Notes: generated by a model not told the origin, from the sequence alone. A stretch of 37,385 nt of DNA from Xenorhabdus budapestensis (GCF_002632465.1 NZ_NIBS01000009.1:1-37385); one strand, 5' to 3'. Positions 1 through 9,504 are shown, counted from the stretch's first letter. Program-made: numbers and translations.

Positions 1-60
1 CTCTGCAAGATTGAGAAGACCCGCTTTGTGTTTAATAATTGGATTGCTAGTATGTAGCAT
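1..60 (-). CDS. IS481-family transposase, N-terminal 20 codons (partial)
   Basis: The ATG at 58-60 on the minus strand is preceded by a GAGGTAAC ribosome site. The 20 visible residues begin MLHTSNPIIKHK and continue AGLLNLAE, which I recognise as the conserved start of IS481-type transposases; these carry an N-terminal helix-turn-helix and a C-terminal DDE integrase core. Only the start of the DNA-binding region is in the window, so it cannot be judged whether the gene is intact. The frame is open to the window edge. Confidence 0.65.
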   Translation of the reverse strand, partial: MLHTSNPIIKHKAGLLNLAE

Positions 61-167
61 GAGAGTTACCTCTTAGTTTCTTTGATTTAAGATTCAGCAC
101 CTTTAATCAAAGCGGGTAACTCTCTTCTTTTCAAATCGAAGTGTCAGATCTAGTCTGAACTAATACA
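1..167 (-). mobile_element. IS481-family insertion sequence, 5' end only (runs off the window)
   Basis: The 5' end of a transposase gene on the minus strand is preceded by about 107 bp of leader. The outer end, read inward on the minus strand from position 167, begins TGTATTAGTTCAGAC and runs into AGATCTGACA. A TGT start fits IS481-type ends. The boundary at 167 is inferred from that TGT and from the lack of coding sequence beyond it; the other end and the target duplication are outside the window. The element ends only 18 bp before the hrpA stop codon, so it sits just downstream of hrpA without breaking it. Confidence 0.65.
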
Positions 168-185
168 CCTTAAGCCCCTAAAACA

Positions 186-3100
186 TTACGCAGCGATATT
201 TTCCATCGCCTGCAAAATACGCTTATCAGATATCGGATACGCTGTCCCCAATTGTTGGGCAAACAGACTGATACGCAGTTCTTCGATCATCCAGCGGATC
301 TCTTTCACTTCCGGCAATTGCTTCTGCTGGACAGAAAGTTTCGCTAACCACTGCTGCCATTGTTGCTGGATATTCTCAATCCGGCTCATGTGTGCCCTAT
401 CCTTGTTTGGATCAATCGCCAGTTTTTCCAATCGACGTTCAATACCATTCAGGTAACGCAAAACATCCGCCAGACGTTTCCAACCGTGGGCTGTGACAAA
501 TCCTTTAAAGACCAAACCGGAAATTTGTTCTTTAATATCAGATAAAGCCAGTGCCAGAGCGATATCGACCCGCCCTTTCAGACGCTTATTAATAGCAAAA
601 ACCGTCGTCAGGATCTGTTCTACCTGTTTGGCAATTTCAACTACTGTATCATTCAAATCGGCGCGAACTTTATCCTGTAAACTTGCAAACGATTGTTCAT
701 TCCATGCTGGCCCGCTATTTTCTGCGATTAATCTGTCCACACCACAGGAAATACAGTCATCAATCAAATCCAACACTTTTCCATACGGGTTGAAATAGAG
801 ACCAAGTTTGGATTTATTCGGTAACTTTTCGTGCAGATATTTAATCGGTGAGGGAATATTCAATAACAGTAATCGACGAGTTCCCTCCCACATCGCATTT
901 TGCTGTTCAGACTCCGTTTCAAACAATTTAATACCAATACTGTCTTTCTCATCCACCAACGCAGGAAATGCTTTAACGGAATAACCACCACGTTTCTGCT
1001 CATAGCGTTCAGGCAGCTCGCCAAAGCTCCAGATATGTAGCCCGCTTTGTTCGATACCATCATCTGCTACCGCCGAAAGTGTTTCCTGTACTTTATCTTT
1101 CAGTTTCAACTTCAATGCCGAAAGATCTTTTCCTTCCGCTAGGGTTTTATTCTTTTCACCAATAATGCGGAAAGTCATTTTCAAATGATCAGGAACCTGC
1201 TCCGGTTGCCACTCATCACGTGACACCATCACACCTGTCATGCGACGAAGTTCTTTCTCAAGACTATCCAGCAAGATCGCCTGTGGTTGCGTTACTCGCT
1301 CCAGAAATGCCTGCGCATAATTAGGTGCAGGGACAAAATTACGCCGGGTCGGCTTCGGCAGCGATTTAATCAATGCCACAACCAACTCATGGCGAATTCC
1401 GGGAATTTGCCAGTCAAAACTTTCATCCCTGACCTGATTTAATATCGGCAACGGAATATGTACAGTGACACCATCCGCATCAGTTCCCGGTTCAAATTGA
1501 TATGTTAAGCGGAATTTCAAATTATCCTGGTGCCAGTAATTCGGATAATCCAACGCACTAATTTTATTGGCATCACCTTTAATCAACATGCTCTTTTCAA
1601 AATTGAGCAGTTCCGGCTGATCTTTACTGACTGTTTTCCACCAGCGATCAAAATGGCGGGAAGAAACCACGTCTTTGCCAATTCGTTGATCGTAAAAGCT
1701 AAATAAAGTCTCATCATCCACCAGAATATCCCGGCGACGAGATTTATGTTCAAGCTCTTCAACTTCTTCACGTAGCTTGAGATTAGTACGGAAGAATGAA
1801 TGACGAGTCTGCCAATCCCCTTCCACCAGCGCATGGCGGATAAATAATTCACGGCACAACATCGGATCAATCTGACTGTAATTGACCTGACGACCTGTCA
1901 CAATCGGCAAGCCATATAATGTCACTTTTTCCGATGCCATGACCGCACCTTGAGATTTCTGCCAGTGCGGTTCACTATAGTGACGTTTGATTAAATGTGC
2001 CGCCAGAGGCTCTATCCATTCCGGTTCAATGCGCGCAGCAACACGCCCCCAAAGGCGGCTGGTTTCTACCAATTCAGCGACCATCGCCCACTTAGGCGGT
2101 TTTTTAAATAATCCAGAGCCGGGAAATACAGAGAACCGAGCATTACGGGCACCGGTATATTCCTGTTTCTCCACATCTTTCTGGCCTATGTGAGATAACA
2201 ATCCTGTCAGTAACGCAATATGAATGCTGCGATAATCCGCTTCCTGACTGTTGACTGGAATACCGATCTCTTTGACAACCTGCCGGAGCTGAGTGTAAAC
2301 ATCCTGCCACTCTCTGACCCGCAGATAATTCAGGTAATCCTGACGGCAAAGTTTGCGCAATTGGGAGCCGGAAAGTGCTTTTTGCTGTTCTGCCAGAAAA
2401 TCCCATAATTTCAGGAAAGCGATAAAGTCGGAATCTTTATCGGCAAAACGACGATGTTTTTCATCCGAAGCCTGCTGTTTTTCCAGTGGCCTTTCCCGTG
2501 GATCCTGAATGGATAATGCTGAAGTAATCACCATCACTTCCCGCACACAACCATGAGCCCTTGCTTCCAATACCATGCGAGCCAGACGAGGATCGATAGG
2601 CAATTGTGCAAGCTGCCGTCCTATTTGTGTCAGCCGGTAAATCCCGCCAAATGAGGTTTCCGTATCAATGGCACCAAGTTCTTCCAACAAACGGACACCA
2701 TCCTGGATGTTACGTTTATCCGGTGCTTCAACAAATGGAAAAGCACTGACATCTCCTAAGCCGATTGAGGTCATCTGCAAAATAACCGATGCCAGATTGG
2801 TACGCAGAATTTCAGGGTCGGTAAATTCCGGGCGGGATAAGTAATCTTCTTCTGAATAGAGTCGAATACAGATCCCATCAGAAACACGGCCACAGCGGCC
2901 TTTACGTTGATTCGCCGATGCTTGTGAAATTGGCTCTATCGGCAAACGTTGAACTTTAGTCCGATAGTTATAACGGCTAATGCGTGCATACCCAGTATCG
3001 ATGACATATTTTATTCCGGGGACAGTCAATGAGGTTTCTGCGACGTTAGTTGCCAGTATAATGCGCCGCCCAACATGTGGTTGGAAGATCCGGTTTTGTT

Positions 3101-4112
3101 CGCTATTGGACAGACGGGCAAACAGCGGCAACACTTCAGTATGCAGAAAATTCTGTTTATTGAGTGCATCCGCAGTATCGCGGATTTCCCGCTCTCCGCT
3201 CATAAAAACCAAAATATCACCAGAACTTTCCCGGCTTAACTCATTTACTGCATCAATAATAGCTTCCAGCTGATCCCGATCACTGTCATTATCATCACCT
3301 GCCATCGGACGGTAACGGACTTCCACCGGATAAGTACGGCCTGACACTTCAATAATCGGGGCATTATTGAAATGGCGGGAGAATCGCTCAGGGTCGATAG
3401 TCGCGGAGGTAATAATGACTTTCAGATCAGGGCGTTTCGGCAATAACTGACGCAGATAACCTAATATAAAATCAATATTCAGACTACGTTCATGTGCTTC
3501 ATCGATAATCAGCGTATCGTATTGTAATAGCAAACGATCCTGCTGCAATTCAGCCAGCAAAATACCGTCAGTCATCAATTTGACCAACGTATTGTCACTA
3601 ACCTGATCATTAAAGCGAACTTTGTAACCCACTGTTGAACCAAGTGGTGTTTCCAGTTCATCCGCAATACGGCTGGCAACCGAACGAGCCGCTAAACGAC
3701 GGGGCTGGGTATGACCAATCAGCCCTTTTACCCCTCTGCCCAATTCAAGACATATTTTCGGGATCTGGGTGGTTTTACCGGAGCCTGTTTCCCCTGCAAT
3801 AATAACAACCTGGTTATCCCTGATTGCTTTATAGATATCTTTTTTCTTCTGGCTGACAGGCAGGTTTTCTGGGTATTTAATCGGAGGACATGCGGTCTGA
3901 CGATTGATAACTTTTTGTTTTGCCGCTGCAATATCCGCAGAAATAGATTGAGCTACAGCCTGTAAGGAGGCTTGATTTTTTATTTTTGCTGCGCCTTGCA
4001 GACGTTTTTTTAAACGGAACTGATCGCGCAACAGAGTGTGCTCAAGTTCAGCATATAATTCAGCAATTGGTGCTGTCAAAGGTGATTCCACTGTGATAAA
4101 TCCTTGTGACAT
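186..4112 (-). CDS. hrpA: ATP-dependent RNA helicase HrpA (DEAH box)
   Basis: This is a DEAH-box RNA helicase of 1308 residues from the ATG at 4112; the E. coli protein is 1300. The frame extends to a TTG at 4196, but the ATG start gives the family's usual length, so it is preferred; neither has a strong ribosome site. Numbered from the TTG frame, Walker A GETGSGKT is at 135-142, DEAH at 232-235, SAT at 264-266 and motif VI QRKGRCGR at 430-437. These are followed by the winged-helix/ratchet region and the long HrpA-specific C-terminal domain (DUF3418) ending in ISDKRILQAMENIAA. In E. coli HrpA has been linked to mRNA processing and to resolving stalled ribosomes. It is transcribed alone, away from azoR, and an IS481 end lies 18 bp past its stop. 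Confidence 0.97.
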   Translation of the reverse strand: MSQGFITVESPLTAPIAELYAELEHTLLRDQFRLKKRLQGAAKIKNQASLQAVAQSISADIAAAKQKVINRQTACPPIKYPENLPVSQKKKDIYKAIRDNQVVIIAGETGSGKTTQIPKICLELGRGVKGLIGHTQPRRLAARSVASRIADELETPLGSTVGYKVRFNDQVSDNTLVKLMTDGILLAELQQDRLLLQYDTLIIDEAHERSLNIDFILGYLRQLLPKRPDLKVIITSATIDPERFSRHFNNAPIIEVSGRTYPVEVRYRPMAGDDNDSDRDQLEAIIDAVNELSRESSGDILVFMSGEREIRDTADALNKQNFLHTEVLPLFARLSNSEQNRIFQPHVGRRIILATNVAETSLTVPGIKYVIDTGYARISRYNYRTKVQRLPIEPISQASANQRKGRCGRVSDGICIRLYSEEDYLSRPEFTDPEILRTNLASVILQMTSIGLGDVSAFPFVEAPDKRNIQDGVRLLEELGAIDTETSFGGIYRLTQIGRQLAQLPIDPRLARMVLEARAHGCVREVMVITSALSIQDPRERPLEKQQASDEKHRRFADKDSDFIAFLKLWDFLAEQQKALSGSQLRKLCRQDYLNYLRVREWQDVYTQLRQVVKEIGIPVNSQEADYRSIHIALLTGLLSHIGQKDVEKQEYTGARNARFSVFPGSGLFKKPPKWAMVAELVETSRLWGRVAARIEPEWIEPLAAHLIKRHYSEPHWQKSQGAVMASEKVTLYGLPIVTGRQVNYSQIDPMLCRELFIRHALVEGDWQTRHSFFRTNLKLREEVEELEHKSRRRDILVDDETLFSFYDQRIGKDVVSSRHFDRWWKTVSKDQPELLNFEKSMLIKGDANKISALDYPNYWHQDNLKFRLTYQFEPGTDADGVTVHIPLPILNQVRDESFDWQIPGIRHELVVALIKSLPKPTRRNFVPAPNYAQAFLERVTQPQAILLDSLEKELRRMTGVMVSRDEWQPEQVPDHLKMTFRIIGEKNKTLAEGKDLSALKLKLKDKVQETLSAVADDGIEQSGLHIWSFGELPERYEQKRGGYSVKAFPALVDEKDSIGIKLFETESEQQNAMWEGTRRLLLLNIPSPIKYLHEKLPNKSKLGLYFNPYGKVLDLIDDCISCGVDRLIAENSGPAWNEQSFASLQDKVRADLNDTVVEIAKQVEQILTTVFAINKRLKGRVDIALALALSDIKEQISGLVFKGFVTAHGWKRLADVLRYLNGIERRLEKLAIDPNKDRAHMSRIENIQQQWQQWLAKLSVQQKQLPEVKEIRWMIEELRISLFAQQLGTAYPISDKRILQAMENIAA

Positions 4113-4259
4113 TCTTAATTGAATCGGGTTGTCTTTTTTCTCAACACCGCTTTTAGTTATGTTATTACATATTCGTCTGACAAATCTATTGTTCAATAAT
4201 TTTGAACGCCAATCTCGAAATATTGAGCTATTGTCTGAATGATAACCTCACTAAAATAG

Positions 4260-4970
<711 letters not shown>

Positions 4971-4978
4971 TCAGGCTT

Positions 4979-5006
4979 AGCGCGTCAGACAAACAAATGA
5001 CGCGCT
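4979..5006 (+). terminator. Intrinsic terminator after azoR
   Basis: AGCGCGTCA pairs with TGACGCGCT around a 10-nt loop, followed by TATTTCTT. It lies 8 bp after the azoR stop and touches the ydbL stop codon, so it probably serves both convergent genes. Confidence 0.7.
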
Positions 5007-5326
5007 TATTTCTTCACCCAATTACCATTAATACCAAGTACAAACTCCCCTGCTTCTGCACGATTAACTAATTTTTCACCCGCTATTTTCGCAACCTGAT
5101 CCGTTGTCATATTGTTCTGAGCGGCAATCTCAGCATATCTTTTTTCCCGCTCACTATTGATTTTTCTGACCACGGATAGTGCATCCTGAGAATTCTTGAC
5201 TGGTGCCAGATAACCGCTGAATGTTTCTCCTACCAGACCTTGCTGTTTTGCTTCATTCAGCGTCATACCCATGGCAAAAGAGCTGAACAGCAAGCTTAAC
5301 AAAAGTATTACTCCTGTTTTTTTCAT
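5006..5326 (-). CDS. ydbL: YdbL family periplasmic protein (DUF1318)
   Basis: This 106-residue protein has a clear signal peptide (hydrophobic core at about 6-18, cleavage likely after the SSFAMG segment) followed by a compact DUF1318 domain. AAGGAG precedes the ATG at 5326. It sits 11 bp downstream of ynbE on the same strand. In E. coli ydbL is the last gene of ydbH-ynbE-ydbL. YdbH and YnbE there form a bridge between inner and outer membrane that supports lipid homeostasis, and YdbL is reported to modulate it. Here the pair ynbE-ydbL is physically separated from ydbH by an insertion, so it probably needs its own promoter or relies on read-through. Confidence 0.92.
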   Translation of the reverse strand: MKKTGVILLLSLLFSSFAMGMTLNEAKQQGLVGETFSGYLAPVKNSQDALSVVRKINSEREKRYAEIAAQNNMTTDQVAKIAGEKLVNRAEAGEFVLGINGNWVKK

Positions 5327-5337
5327 ATTCTAACTCC

Positions 5338-5547
5338 TTAGAATAAGTCAGAGTTGTTTTTGAGCATATCTTCAATCTGCCGATCGACTTTGATATGAAT
5401 TTCATGCTCAATTTTGACATTCATATTGATATTAATAGGCTTATCTGGTGTTGCCACTTCCAACCTGACACACCCTGCCAAGCCTGTACAGACCAATACC
5501 ATACCACTAATGACTCTCGAAAATCTGAATACATTCTTTGTTATCAT
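5338..5547 (-). CDS. ynbE: YnbE family outer-membrane lipoprotein
   Basis: This 69-residue small lipoprotein has a signal peptide ending in lipobox LAGC with the lipidated cysteine at residue 26. The mature part carries the family signature PININMNVKIEHEIHIK, a beta-strand-like segment thought to stack on the YdbH beta-groove in E. coli. A GGGAG ribosome site precedes the ATG at 5547. The signal region is slightly longer than in E. coli (61 residues in total). It lies upstream of ydbL in the expected order. The preceding gene is a DUF4334 protein rather than ydbH. Confidence 0.92.
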   Translation of the reverse strand: MITKNVFRFSRVISGMVLVCTGLAGCVRLEVATPDKPININMNVKIEHEIHIKVDRQIEDMLKNNSDLF

Positions 5548-5574
5548 TTATCACTCCCGTTTTCAGTTAGCAGT

Positions 5575-5598
5575 TAACCCCATCTGTTGACGGGGTTA
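5575..5598 (-). terminator. Possible hairpin between the DUF4334 gene and ynbE
   Basis: TAACCCC pairs with GGGGTTA around a 10-nt loop. There is no clear U-tract on either strand, so it may be a weak terminator or a processing hairpin. It lies just upstream of ynbE. Confidence 0.35.
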
Positions 5599-5628
5599 CA
5601 AGAATAAATGGAAACTACTTGTTTTTTA

Positions 5629-6132
5629 TTACTTTTCAATGAATTCAACTGGAAAGTCGGATAGTCTCTCAAGGTAGAAATAATAATATTTTCCATTAAA
5701 AACAATGTCAGGAAATCCTTCTATGGGCTTCCCATTCATCACTCCAAGCAGGGTGTTATCGTCAACTTTCCTGAAGTGATCAAAAATAGGAACACCATCA
5801 TATATCATTGTTGCAGAAGATTTTCCTCTAAATTCAACTTCCCAAAGAGATGCTTCACCTTTCATTATATGATTGGAAAATAATTTCCCATCATCATTAA
5901 AACAAACCAGCGGAATTGCATCGAATTTGCTTTTAAACCATTTACCGAACCAATTCATTTCGATCAAAGATTCATGGCCCCAGTGGCCTGTGTTGAAGTC
6001 TCCACCTTTCCATTTGCTTAATATTTCACCAACCCGCACCTCAGATAGTGAATCAAAAAAATTAAGCAACTCGCTTTCATCTTCAATTTTTTCTCTGAAA
6101 CGGAGTTCATCGAAAATCTGTTTGGTGTTCAT
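5629..6132 (-). CDS. DUF4334 / GXWXG domain protein
   Basis: This 167-residue cytosolic protein has no signal peptide or membrane segment. The ATG at 6132 is preferred over one 12 bp upstream because AGGTTAAAT immediately precedes it. The first half carries the GXWXG-type stretch (GGDFNTGHWG, then EMNWFGKWFKS). The second half has the DUF4334 signature: an E-x-R-G-x-x-S-A-T-M-I-Y-D block, PIFDHFRKVDD and a hydrophobic-aromatic C-terminus. Function is unknown for the family; no catalytic residues can be assigned with confidence. It lies in the accessory insertion that separates ydbH from ynbE, next to a decayed ThrRS fragment, so horizontal acquisition is plausible but not shown. Confidence 0.8.
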   Translation of the reverse strand: MNTKQIFDELRFREKIEDESELLNFFDSLSEVRVGEILSKWKGGDFNTGHWGHESLIEMNWFGKWFKSKFDAIPLVCFNDDGKLFSNHIMKGEASLWEVEFRGKSSATMIYDGVPIFDHFRKVDDNTLLGVMNGKPIEGFPDIVFNGKYYYFYLERLSDFPVEFIEK

Positions 6133-6299
6133 ATTTAACCTCATGATTAAAAACGTTAGCGTAATGGTCGTTTAGTAGAGTGTGCGGCATGAATGTAACG
6201 CTGTAGCTGCTTACATTGATCTTTTCTTGCTTACCGCAATTTTGTTGCTATAACTTTTACTTGCTTTTTCTTATACAGGTTGCTAAGAATTTAAGCACT

Positions 6300-6697
6300 A
6301 TGAAAATCGAACTGGCTCTTCAGGATAATATAGGGCGTGAGTGGCAGTGTGGAACAGTTCAACTGGATTTTAATCTCCCGGAACGTTTCGATATTTCATA
6401 CACAAATACCGCAGGAGAGAAAGAGCAGCCGGTTATCTTACATCAGGCAATATATGGCTCTATAGAACGATGGCTCGGCATGTTGCTAGAAATGACTCAG
6501 GGTGCTTTGCCGGAATGGATCCACTCGTTGCTCATAAAATCAGGCGGTTCCATCAATTGAAGATCCCTAATATTCTGATCATCGGAGAGCAGGAAATGAA
6601 AGCACATCAAGTTGCGTTACGTCGGGGTAAATTAGTCACTACTATAGATAAAGCCCAATTGGTTGATCAGCTAATTACATACCGAAATGTGTCATAA
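6300..6697 (+). pseudogene. Threonyl-tRNA synthetase remnant (C-terminal third, internally deleted and frameshifted)
   Basis: Two overlapping frames together resemble the end of ThrRS. The first (6300-6560) gives KIELALQDNIGREWQCGTVQ, then LDFNLPERF and ILHQAIYGSIERWLGMLLEM. These match the E. coli catalytic-core stretch, including the conserved WQCGTVQLDF, and motif 3, where the IH histidine (H511 in E. coli) binds zinc. From about 6536 the match moves to a second frame: KIRRFHQLKIPNILIIGEQE, then KAHQVALRRG, like the anticodon-binding domain. About 40 residues in between and everything upstream of the KIE are missing. It cannot make a working synthetase. The housekeeping thrS is not in this window, so this is probably debris of a second, more divergent copy. 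Confidence 0.8.
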
Positions 6698-6710
6698 CCT
6701 GAAATATCTG

Positions 6711-6739
6711 CTCGGTCATTGAATAAATCAATGACCGAG
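6711..6739. terminator. Bidirectional hairpin between the ThrRS remnant and ydbH
   Basis: A perfect 11-bp stem CTCGGTCATTG / CAATGACCGAG closes a 7-nt loop. It lies about 33 bp past the ydbH stop, read on the minus strand. There is no strong U-tract on either side. Confidence 0.5.
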
Positions 6740-6772
6740 TGTTTGGTTCAGAGGTTTAATAAATGAATAATA

Positions 6773-9289
6773 TTAACTACCTACAGATATATTTTTTTCT
6801 AACCATTCTTCCAGATTACTGCCAAAGCGCAGACTGCGCCATAACTGGAATATGTTCTCTTCATGGCGATAATTAAACCTGACTTCTCGTTTTTTATCCA
6901 CGACTGGATTGACCCCGTTGATTTCTGATTGCAGTACCAAAATACCCAGATTATCGAGTGTCACATATGCCTTAGAACGACTAATTTCCAAATAACGCAA
7001 CCAGTCCATTGCCAAACCCGCGGTTAAATCATTTTTTCCTATAGAGTCAACCGTGTCCTTGTCCAGCCTTAATGTTAGATCGCCATCATTGGCTATCCAT
7101 CCTTGCTGAACAATCCACTGTTTATCATTTAATAACACTGGCAATTCACCGCTAATTTTCCCTGACATGGCAAGTTGTTTAACTTTTAATACGTCGAATA
7201 ATTTACTCACACTCAACTTGTTAAAGTGTAATACAGCGGCCTGTTTTTGGGGCAGTTGTAATTTATTTAACCTGAGTTTGCCATCCAACATATCAACATT
7301 CACATTAGACAAGATTAGCGGCTGTATTTCAGTCGGAGGATAAAAACCTTGTAAATCCGCTGATACATTATCCATATTAAACAATCCGTTAACAGTCTTT
7401 ATTCTGAGCTGAACAGGTGACGTTACACCTAATTGCCAAGTGTATTCCTGTAAACGCCACGGTAACACAAAGTCCACCCCATCAACGTTTCCATTCTTTA
7501 GCCACATACCGGCATTTTTTACTACCCAGTGCCCTCCGGCCCGCAATCCTTGTCCTCTGGCCGCCGAAAATGCTGCTTGTGCATAGATATTCCCACCACG
7601 CACGGTGATCCCCAAATCAGCAGGGATCAAAGTTTGAAATGCCAGCAAAGATTGTCTCGGCCAGCGCGCTTCTCCCCTTAACCTTGTACCATCCCAACGC
7701 CCATAAACGGGAATTGGCCCAATACCCTTCCCGTACAATTTACCGTTTAACATAAAATTATTGGGTGACTGACCAGTCAAGGTTGCCCGGAATTCAACGG
7801 GAGGCAAAAAACCACCGGAGCGAAAATCCGTTCGCAAAGCAGAAAGTTTCAGATCTCCCGTCAATGCAGGCTCAGTGACTGAACGCTCCCATACCAATGG
7901 TTTCATCAACTGTAAACGCGGGGCCTTCATCTGTACAAGACCATAGTCGATAGTATCAAACCCTGTATTTAGGGCATTTACCATTATCTGTGATTGCTTC
8001 CAGCTTCCTTTACCTGAGATATCCCATTTCGCCTTCAGTGGCGGTAAATCCCCATTTCCCCAATAGCGCCAATTCCAGTTTCCATGATCGGGTATAAAAT
8101 CTTCGGCATAACCATCAAAATGCAGCCTGAATGTTCCCCAATAACTCTCTTTTGCTGTTACTATCGCCTGTAAGCGGCCAGTGAAACCATTACGGGTTAA
8201 ATAAGTTCCTGCCAAAGGTAAACGGGCTTCCTTAACAGTAAAATTTTCACTGACTTTTCCCCGGCCCCGGAATAGTGATCCGGGCTGGAATGTAATTTTA
8301 GGTGCAGCCAGTGAACCTGTGATGATTGCCGGCAACGACATCGCCATGATCATTTGTCCTCTGTTCATTTGCCCGGTTAACTGAAGAGGAATATGAGCAT
8401 TCGTTAAGCTGACTGGTGTCGGTTTTATGGAAAGAACAACATTACCCTTACCAAATTCATTCTGAGTGAGCAGATTCACTCTCCCACTCGCCTGCATACC
8501 ATTCAATCCTTTCTTCCACTGTTCTAGGGTAAGATCCACTCCGCCGGATAACGGTTGAGCCGCACTTGTCCAACGCCATTTACCATTCCGGATCACAAAT
8601 TGAGATTGATTGAATGACCATGGTAATTCAGCCCATATCTGCGGTTCGTTTTTTTCATGTACATTGTTTTCATGTACATTGAATTGGGCTTTCGGTTGGG
8701 TATGAGTGCTCAATTGAGTAACTGTGAACTTCCCATTCTGCCCCTGCCATTCCAACGCTATCAGCAAAGGTTCAGGATACTGGCTGACAGACAACTGCCC
8801 CTCTATCCTATGTCCCTGAAGTGATGAGTCAAATTTAAGCTTTCCGGCAAATTCTTGCCATGGTGCAGGAACAAAGTGATCAATGGACAATTTAATCGCC
8901 GGAATAGAGGACAATATTTCGTTAACAGATATAGATAGTGGTGCAGACTGTGTATTCGTCGCTGGTAATTGTGATAAACATTGGCTCTGACTATAAACTT
9001 CAGCAATATGTATATCCCAATAGCGTTCTGCACCCTGCGCATTACGCGAGTATCCGGCAGACAAACCGGATACCTTGAACAATTCACATTCTTGTATCTG
9101 CAACGATAAGTGATCGAGCAGTAATATATTCTTTTCCCACTTTGGTTGAGTTAACGAAAGAGTCATCCCCTGTGGCAACCAATGACTGGCAATCAATGGC
9201 AGCCAACGTGGAAGTGTGAACCAACCTATCAACACTGATAATACCAACAGTATTATCATCACTGTGAACACTCTTAATATCCTGGTCAT
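6773..9289 (-). CDS. ydbH: YdbH, AsmA-like intermembrane lipid-bridge protein
   Basis: This is an inner-membrane-anchored, mostly periplasmic protein of 838 residues from the ATG at 9289; a TTG at 9313 would add 8, and E. coli YdbH is 879. One N-terminal membrane segment (about residues 8-27, rich in V/I/L) is followed by a long beta-rich region with no cysteine motifs, as expected of the YdbH/TamB/YhdP AsmA-like group thought to shuttle phospholipid to the outer membrane. The C-terminal dicarboxylate-transport/YdbH domain includes VDMLDGKLRLNKLQL and LENLGILVLQSEI-like segments. A purine-rich GAAGAG lies upstream of the chosen ATG. In E. coli ynbE and ydbL follow directly; here they are about 1.2 kb away behind accessory DNA. 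Confidence 0.9.
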   Translation of the reverse strand: MTRILRVFTVMIILLVLSVLIGWFTLPRWLPLIASHWLPQGMTLSLTQPKWEKNILLLDHLSLQIQECELFKVSGLSAGYSRNAQGAERYWDIHIAEVYSQSQCLSQLPATNTQSAPLSISVNEILSSIPAIKLSIDHFVPAPWQEFAGKLKFDSSLQGHRIEGQLSVSQYPEPLLIALEWQGQNGKFTVTQLSTHTQPKAQFNVHENNVHEKNEPQIWAELPWSFNQSQFVIRNGKWRWTSAAQPLSGGVDLTLEQWKKGLNGMQASGRVNLLTQNEFGKGNVVLSIKPTPVSLTNAHIPLQLTGQMNRGQMIMAMSLPAIITGSLAAPKITFQPGSLFRGRGKVSENFTVKEARLPLAGTYLTRNGFTGRLQAIVTAKESYWGTFRLHFDGYAEDFIPDHGNWNWRYWGNGDLPPLKAKWDISGKGSWKQSQIMVNALNTGFDTIDYGLVQMKAPRLQLMKPLVWERSVTEPALTGDLKLSALRTDFRSGGFLPPVEFRATLTGQSPNNFMLNGKLYGKGIGPIPVYGRWDGTRLRGEARWPRQSLLAFQTLIPADLGITVRGGNIYAQAAFSAARGQGLRAGGHWVVKNAGMWLKNGNVDGVDFVLPWRLQEYTWQLGVTSPVQLRIKTVNGLFNMDNVSADLQGFYPPTEIQPLILSNVNVDMLDGKLRLNKLQLPQKQAAVLHFNKLSVSKLFDVLKVKQLAMSGKISGELPVLLNDKQWIVQQGWIANDGDLTLRLDKDTVDSIGKNDLTAGLAMDWLRYLEISRSKAYVTLDNLGILVLQSEINGVNPVVDKKREVRFNYRHEENIFQLWRSLRFGSNLEEWLEKNISVGS

Positions 9290-9405
9290 CTGTTCTTGAA
9301 CTCTTCTTTTCAACCTGAATACAACTTCCTGTTATGATAGTCTCATATCAGACTAATAAGTCGGTTTATTATACAGGCTAGGTATAATAGCTTAACAAGT
9401 GCTTT

Positions 9406-9460
9406 ATTCGAGTATATGTAGTTAACACATAGCAAGGTGAATTCAGCGAGTAACTCGAAT
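9406..9460 (+). promoter_or_regulatory. Inverted repeat in the ldhA leader
   Basis: ATTCGAGT (9406-9413) and ACTCGAAT (9453-9460) are perfect 8-bp arms 39 bp apart. A TATAAT hexamer at 9383-9388 just upstream is a candidate -10 box, so the repeat would fall in the transcribed leader of ldhA. No regulator is recognised. Confidence 0.3.
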
Positions 9461-9504
9461 GAAATTAAGCAATCACACAGTCAATATATGGTGGAAATAA
9501 TACT

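Noticed and set aside
2143-2406. 87-codon and other frames within hrpA
   Set aside because: They lie entirely in alternate frames of HrpA and lack ribosome sites or recognisable products.
6216-6299. In-frame N-terminal extension of the ThrRS-like frame
   Set aside because: The 28 extra codons are hydrophobic (FCCYNFYLLFLI) and unlike the ThrRS sequence that should precede KIE; likely chance.
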